A DNA stretch of 20,041 nucleotides. Origin: Deltaproteobacteria bacterium. GTDB lineage: Bacteria; Desulfobacterota; Syntrophia; Syntrophales; UBA2210. Numbering within the stretch: position 1 is the stretch's first letter; each line of letters starts with the position of its first letter. The notes under the pieces are model-generated. The model was not told the DNA's origin. It was given only the letters and a program-made list of their open reading frames with translations, and did no database searches. Where the stretch lies: the NCBI GenBank assembly GCA_019314085.1, contig JAFCZZ010000015.1, forward strand, positions 1 through 20,041, given 5' to 3'. Shown in pieces: positions 16,102 to 20,041 of the stretch. The position numbers were made by a program, and so were the translations under genes.

Positions 16102-17382
16102 ATGGGAAAAAATTCTGACAGCGGCGAGCAGGACCTGCTCTTCTGCTCTTTTTGCGGAAAGACACAGAACGAGGTCAAAAAACTTGTTGCCGGACCCACC
16201 GCCTATATCTGTGACGAATGCATAGAGCTGTGCAGATGCATTGTTGAAGAGGACGGCACCCGGGATGGCAAGAGCGCCAAAGAGGATATTCCCGAGCCCA
16301 AGGACATCAAGAAGTTTCTGGACCAGTATGTCGTGGGGCAGGAGCGGTCGAAAAAGATCCTTTCCGTCGCCGTGTACAACCACTACAAGAGATTGTTTTC
16401 AGGGGTTGAACTGAATGATGTCGAACTCCAAAAGAGCAATATCCTCCTGATCGGTCCTACCGGTTCGGGAAAGACCCTTCTGGCACGAACCCTGGCACGG
16501 ATACTGGATGTACCTTTTGCCATTGCCGACGCTACCACCCTGACCGAGGCGGGATACGTCGGAGAGGATGTGGAGAATATCATCCTGAGCCTCCTCCAGA
16601 ACGCGAATTATGATGTCCACCGGGCATCGCACGGCATCGTCTATATAGACGAGATCGACAAGATATCGAGAAAATCGGGAAACCCTTCCATCACCAGGGA
16701 TGTGTCCGGCGAAGGGGTTCAGCAGGCCCTCCTCAAGATAGTAGAGGGGACCCTGGCAAATGTGCCTCCCAAGGGAGGGAGAAAGCACCCGCAGCAGGAA
16801 TTCATCCAGGTGGATACCACCAATATCCTGTTTATATGCGGAGGGGCCTTCAACGGCTTGGAAGATATTATCGAAAAGAGAATGAATGCAAGCTCCATGG
16901 GATTCGGGGCCGATATCAAAAGCAGGAAGGAACAGAATATCGGTGAAATCCTGTCGGGTGTGCGCCCCGAAGATCTTCTGAAGTATGGTCTGATTCCGGA
17001 GTTTGTGGGGAGGCTTCCGGTCATCGGTACCCTGTATGATCTCGATGATGAGGATCTGGTAAGGATACTGGTCGAGCCCAGAAATTCCATGGTTAAACAG
17101 TACAAAAAGATGTTTGAGATAGAGGGCGTGAAACTGAGCCTTACCGATGACGCCCTGAAGGCCATAGCAAAGCTGTCCGCGGATCGAAAGTCCGGTGCGA
17201 GGGGACTTCAGGCCATCATGGAAGACACCATGCTGGACATTATGTATGACATCCCCTCACGCAGTGACATACGGGAATGTCTTATCAATGAGGATGTGGT
17301 CCTCAACAAGGAGAAACCGATCTTGGTCTTTGAAACGGTCTCCGAGACGGCGGAAGATAACGAACAGGAAAAAACAGGATAA
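16102..17382 (+). CDS. clpX: ATP-dependent Clp protease ATP-binding subunit ClpX
   Basis: A 426-residue AAA+ unfoldase that recognises tagged proteins, unfolds them and passes them to ClpP. The N-terminal zinc-binding domain has four cysteines (C15, C18, C37, C40). The AAA+ domain has Walker A GPTGSGKT at 118-125, the GYVGEDVEN pore-loop region, and Walker [10 protein letters not shown] with D183 and E184. MGF in SSMGFGADI is in the place of the IGF loop that docks on ClpP, and [11 protein letters not shown] gives the sensor 2 region. It lies 13 bases after clpP, with an AGAGGA ribosome site, in the conserved tig-clpP-clpX-lon order. Confidence 0.97.
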   Translation: MGKNSDSGEQDLLFCSFCGKTQNEVKKLVAGPTAYICDECIELCRCIVEEDGTRDGKSAKEDIPEPKDIKKFLDQYVVGQERSKKILSVAVYNHYKRLFSGVELNDVELQKSNILLIGPTGSGKTLLARTLARILDVPFAIADATTLTEAGYVGEDVENIILSLLQNANYDVHRASHGIVYIDEIDKISRKSGNPSITRDVSGEGVQQALLKIVEGTLANVPPKGGRKHPQQEFIQVDTTNILFICGGAFNGLEDIIEKRMNASSMGFGADIKSRKEQNIGEILSGVRPEDLLKYGLIPEFVGRLPVIGTLYDLDDEDLVRILVEPRNSMVKQYKKMFEIEGVKLSLTDDALKAIAKLSADRKSGARGLQAIMEDTMLDIMYDIPSRSDIRECLINEDVVLNKEKPILVFETVSETAEDNEQEKTG

Positions 17383-17391
17383 TAGAAATCT

Positions 17392-19815
17392 ATGTTTGAT
17401 TTTAATAAGAAAGAAGAAGAAATACAGAAGGAAAAGCTGCTGATACCGCTGCTTCCCTTGAGGGATGTGGTGGTGTTCCCCTATATGATCGTGCCCCTTT
17501 TCGTGGGTCGGGACAAATCGATCAACGCCCTGGAATATGCCATGCAACATGACAAGGAGATATTTCTGGCTGCGCAAAAGAGTGCCGAGATTGATGAGCC
17601 GACGGAAGATGACGTCTATATGGTCGGCACCATAGGGAATATCATACAGTTGCTGCGGCTTCCCGACGGAACGGTAAAGGCCCTGGTCGAGGGGAAAAGA
17701 AGGGGTGTTATCAAAGACTATCTGCCCAACGAAGAATTCTTCATGGTCGATATCGATGAGCTGGATGATAGTTCCGCCTCCCAATCGGATATGAAGCTTG
17801 AGGCGCTGATACGGAATGTCGTGGAGGCGTTTACAAAATACGCGAAAATCAGCCGGAAGGTTCCCTCTGAACTGATGGGGTCCATGTCGGCTGCGGACGA
17901 CCCCTCAAAGCTTGCCGATACGGTTGCGGCGCATCTGTACGTAAAGCTGGACGAGAGACAGAAGGTGCTCGAGACGACGGATGTTGCTGAGAGGCTCGAA
18001 AAGATATACGCCCTGATGATGGCGGAGATAGAGATACTGGAGGTCGAAGGACGCATCAGAAAACGGGTCAAATCCCAGATGGAAAAGACCCAGAAGGATT
18101 ACTATCTGAATGAGCAGATGAGAGCCATTCAGAAAGAGATGGGCGAAGACGACAGTTTCAAGGCTGAGATGCGGGAACTGGAGAAAAAACTGAAGGAAAA
18201 GAAGCTGACCGAGGAGGCCGAAGAGAAGGTCAAGCAGGAGATGAAGAAGCTGAAGATGATGGCCCCCATGTCCGCAGAGGCGACGGTAGTCAGAAACTAC
18301 GTGGACTGGATACTGGCCCTGCCCTGGTTCGAAAAGACGGAGGACAGGGCGGAACTGAAGGAGTCAGAGACGATTCTGGAGGAGGACCATTACGGGCTCA
18401 AGGAGGTAAAGGAACGGATCCTTGAGTACCTCGCGGTGCAGACCCTATCCAAAAAGAAAAAAGGTTCCATTCTGTGCCTTGTCGGTCCTCCGGGGGTGGG
18501 AAAGACCTCCGTAGCGAAATCGATCGCCCGGGCCACCAACCGAAAGTTTATCCGACTGTCTCTCGGCGGCCTGAGGGACGAGGCCGAGATACGTGGCCAC
18601 CGAAGGACCTACATAGGGGCCATGCCCGGGAAGATCATCCAACTCCTGAAAAAGGCGGGTTCGAGCAACCCCGTATTCTGCCTGGACGAGATTGATAAGC
18701 TCAGCTCCGATTTCAGAGGAGACCCCGCGTCCGCGCTCCTGGAGGTGCTCGATCCGGAACAGAACATCGCCTTCAACGACAACTATCTCGAGGTCGATTA
18801 TGACCTGTCCGATATCATGTTTATAACGACGGCCAATGTTCTCCAGACGATACCCGCGGCGCTCCAGGATCGCACCGAGGTTATTCGTATAGCGGGATAT
18901 ACCGAGCCGGAGAAACTGAATATTGCCAAGAAATACCTTGTTGCGAAAGAACTCGAAACAAACGGTCTGACCGAAGATAATATCGCCTTCTCCGATGGGG
19001 CCCTCCTGACGATCCTGCGAAGATATACGCGGGAGGCCGGGGTGCGAAACCTTGAGAGGGAGATAGCCTCCGTCTGCAGGAAGGTGGCCAGAAGGATCGT
19101 CACCAATGGAAACACCAGGAAGATAAAGGTGGGGTCGAAGTCCGTAGAGAAGTACCTCGGCATACCCAAGTTCAAATTCGGAGAAATCGAAGACAAGGAC
19201 AGGATAGGGCTGACGGTGGGCCTCGCCTGGACGGAGGTCGGCGGCGAACTGCTGACGATAGAGTCTTCCGTCATGCCGGGGACCGGTAAACTGACCCTGA
19301 CGGGAAAGCTGGGAGACGTGATGCAGGAATCCGCTCAGGCCGCACTGACCTATGTCAGATCACGAGCGGGGACCCTGGGGCTGGAGGAAAATTTCTATAA
19401 GGAACTGGATATCCACGTGCATGTACCGGAGGGAGTGATCCCGAAGGATGGGCCGTCCGCGGGGATCGCCATGGCGACATCCATAGCATCCGCGCTCCTC
19501 AAAAAGAAGGTGAGGAGCGATCTCGCGATGACGGGAGAAATCACCCTCAGGGGAAGGGTGCTTCCCATCGGCGGCCTGAAGGAAAAATTGCTGGCCGCGC
19601 ATCGCGGGCGTATCAAGACCGCGATCATACCAACCGAGAACGAAAAGGACCTTGCCGACATCCCGGCCAATATCCTGAGAGAACTCGAGATAATTTTTGT
19701 AGAGAATGTGGATGATGTCCTCCAGAGGGCGTTTGTCCCGGAGGATAAACCGGAGACGTATCCACGTCAGACGAAATCCACTACCGAAGGGGAAGGGGTA
19801 CAGATACATGCGTAA
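17392..19815 (+). CDS. lon: ATP-dependent Lon protease
   Basis: An 807-residue cytoplasmic protease that removes misfolded and regulatory proteins. It has a LON substrate-binding domain (about 13-205, [21 protein letters not shown]), a coiled-coil-rich helical linker (about 205-330), an AAA+ domain with Walker A GPPGVGKT at 365-372 and Walker [11 protein letters not shown], and a C-terminal protease domain with the serine-lysine dyad S689 (in [10 protein letters not shown]) and K732 (in [10 protein letters not shown]). The start nine bases after clpX lacks a strong ribosome site; AGGA is about 13 bases away. Length and domain order are normal for bacterial LonA. Confidence 0.97.
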   Translation: MFDFNKKEEEIQKEKLLIPLLPLRDVVVFPYMIVPLFVGRDKSINALEYAMQHDKEIFLAAQKSAEIDEPTEDDVYMVGTIGNIIQLLRLPDGTVKALVEGKRRGVIKDYLPNEEFFMVDIDELDDSSASQSDMKLEALIRNVVEAFTKYAKISRKVPSELMGSMSAADDPSKLADTVAAHLYVKLDERQKVLETTDVAERLEKIYALMMAEIEILEVEGRIRKRVKSQMEKTQKDYYLNEQMRAIQKEMGEDDSFKAEMRELEKKLKEKKLTEEAEEKVKQEMKKLKMMAPMSAEATVVRNYVDWILALPWFEKTEDRAELKESETILEEDHYGLKEVKERILEYLAVQTLSKKKKGSILCLVGPPGVGKTSVAKSIARATNRKFIRLSLGGLRDEAEIRGHRRTYIGAMPGKIIQLLKKAGSSNPVFCLDEIDKLSSDFRGDPASALLEVLDPEQNIAFNDNYLEVDYDLSDIMFITTANVLQTIPAALQDRTEVIRIAGYTEPEKLNIAKKYLVAKELETNGLTEDNIAFSDGALLTILRRYTREAGVRNLEREIASVCRKVARRIVTNGNTRKIKVGSKSVEKYLGIPKFKFGEIEDKDRIGLTVGLAWTEVGGELLTIESSVMPGTGKLTLTGKLGDVMQESAQAALTYVRSRAGTLGLEENFYKELDIHVHVPEGVIPKDGPSAGIAMATSIASALLKKKVRSDLAMTGEITLRGRVLPIGGLKEKLLAAHRGRIKTAIIPTENEKDLADIPANILRELEIIFVENVDDVLQRAFVPEDKPETYPRQTKSTTEGEGVQIHA

Positions 19816-19822
19816 ATATTAC

Positions 19823-19851
19823 TTGACACCGCCCCCTTTTTTGTTTAGGTT
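19823..19851 (+). promoter_or_regulatory. Promoter of the tRNA-Val/tRNA-Asp cluster
   Basis: TTGACA at 19823-19828 is followed after 17 bases by TAGGTT at 19846-19851. It lies just after the lon stop and about 36 bases before the tRNA-Val gene. No hairpin terminator for lon is visible between them. Confidence 0.6.
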
Positions 19852-19887
19852 GCCACCTTCGGTTACAGGAGATTGAACACGACATAT

Positions 19888-19963
19888 GGGCGGATAGCTC
19901 AGCTGGGAGAGCGCCACGCTTACACCGTGGATGTCACAGGTTCAAGTCCTGTTCCGCCTACCA
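19888..19963 (+). tRNA. tRNA-Val, anticodon UAC
   Basis: Acceptor GGGCGGA pairs with TCCGCCT, followed by A and encoded CCA. The D arm is GCTCAGCTGGGAGAGC. The anticodon stem CCACG/CGTGG encloses CTTACAC, giving anticodon TAC for valine. The T arm is ACAGG TTCAAGT CCTGT. Confidence 0.96.
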
Positions 19964-19970
19964 TTTTTGC

Positions 19971-20041
<71 letters not shown>

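Overview
This 20 kb window looks like chromosomal core sequence from a moderately GC-rich Gram-negative bacterium. The order tilS-ftsH-folP-acpS-tsaE-lysC-comEA-tRNA-tig-clpP-clpX-lon, together with a REC-PAS-GGDEF-EAL regulator and an ADP-forming acyl-CoA synthetase-type protein, resembles Desulfobacterota (former Deltaproteobacteria). That assignment is inference from gene order and protein character; no marker search was possible.

Left part (1-5816, promoter region to 6121): the tail of an Hpt-domain protein overlaps a c-di-GMP regulator (REC-PAS-GGDEF-EAL), suggesting a phosphorelay that feeds c-di-GMP turnover. Next, behind its own promoter, is a stand-alone CoA-binding/ligase protein of the ADP-forming acyl-CoA synthetase alpha type. 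A leftward operon follows, read from its promoter: a Rossmann/DUF2520 protein, panB (pantothenate synthesis) and a 76-residue membrane-anchored protein of unknown function. Its leader holds an intrinsic-terminator-like hairpin ending five bases before the first start codon, so it is a candidate attenuator.

Middle part (6122-13281): a rightward, tightly packed housekeeping run. It comprises a HAD phosphatase (phosphoglycolate phosphatase-like), tilS (tRNA-Ile lysidine), ftsH (membrane protease), folP with an N-terminal extension (folate), acpS (carrier protein activation), tsaE (t6A tRNA modification) and lysC (aspartate family).

Right part (13298-20041): a comEA-like gene whose 3' end runs directly into the 3' third of a tRNA-Pro gene; a terminator; an intact tRNA-Leu(UAG); then the protein quality-control cluster tig-clpP-clpX-lon; then tRNA-Val(UAC) and tRNA-Asp(GUC), the latter cut by the window end.

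Two lesions lie about 1.2 kb apart: the comEA/tRNA-Pro junction and a single in-frame amber codon in tig, after which 165 good codons follow in the same frame. With the leader hairpin of the pan operon, these are the most noteworthy observations. I saw no insertion sequence, CRISPR array, phage gene or clear new multi-gene system.
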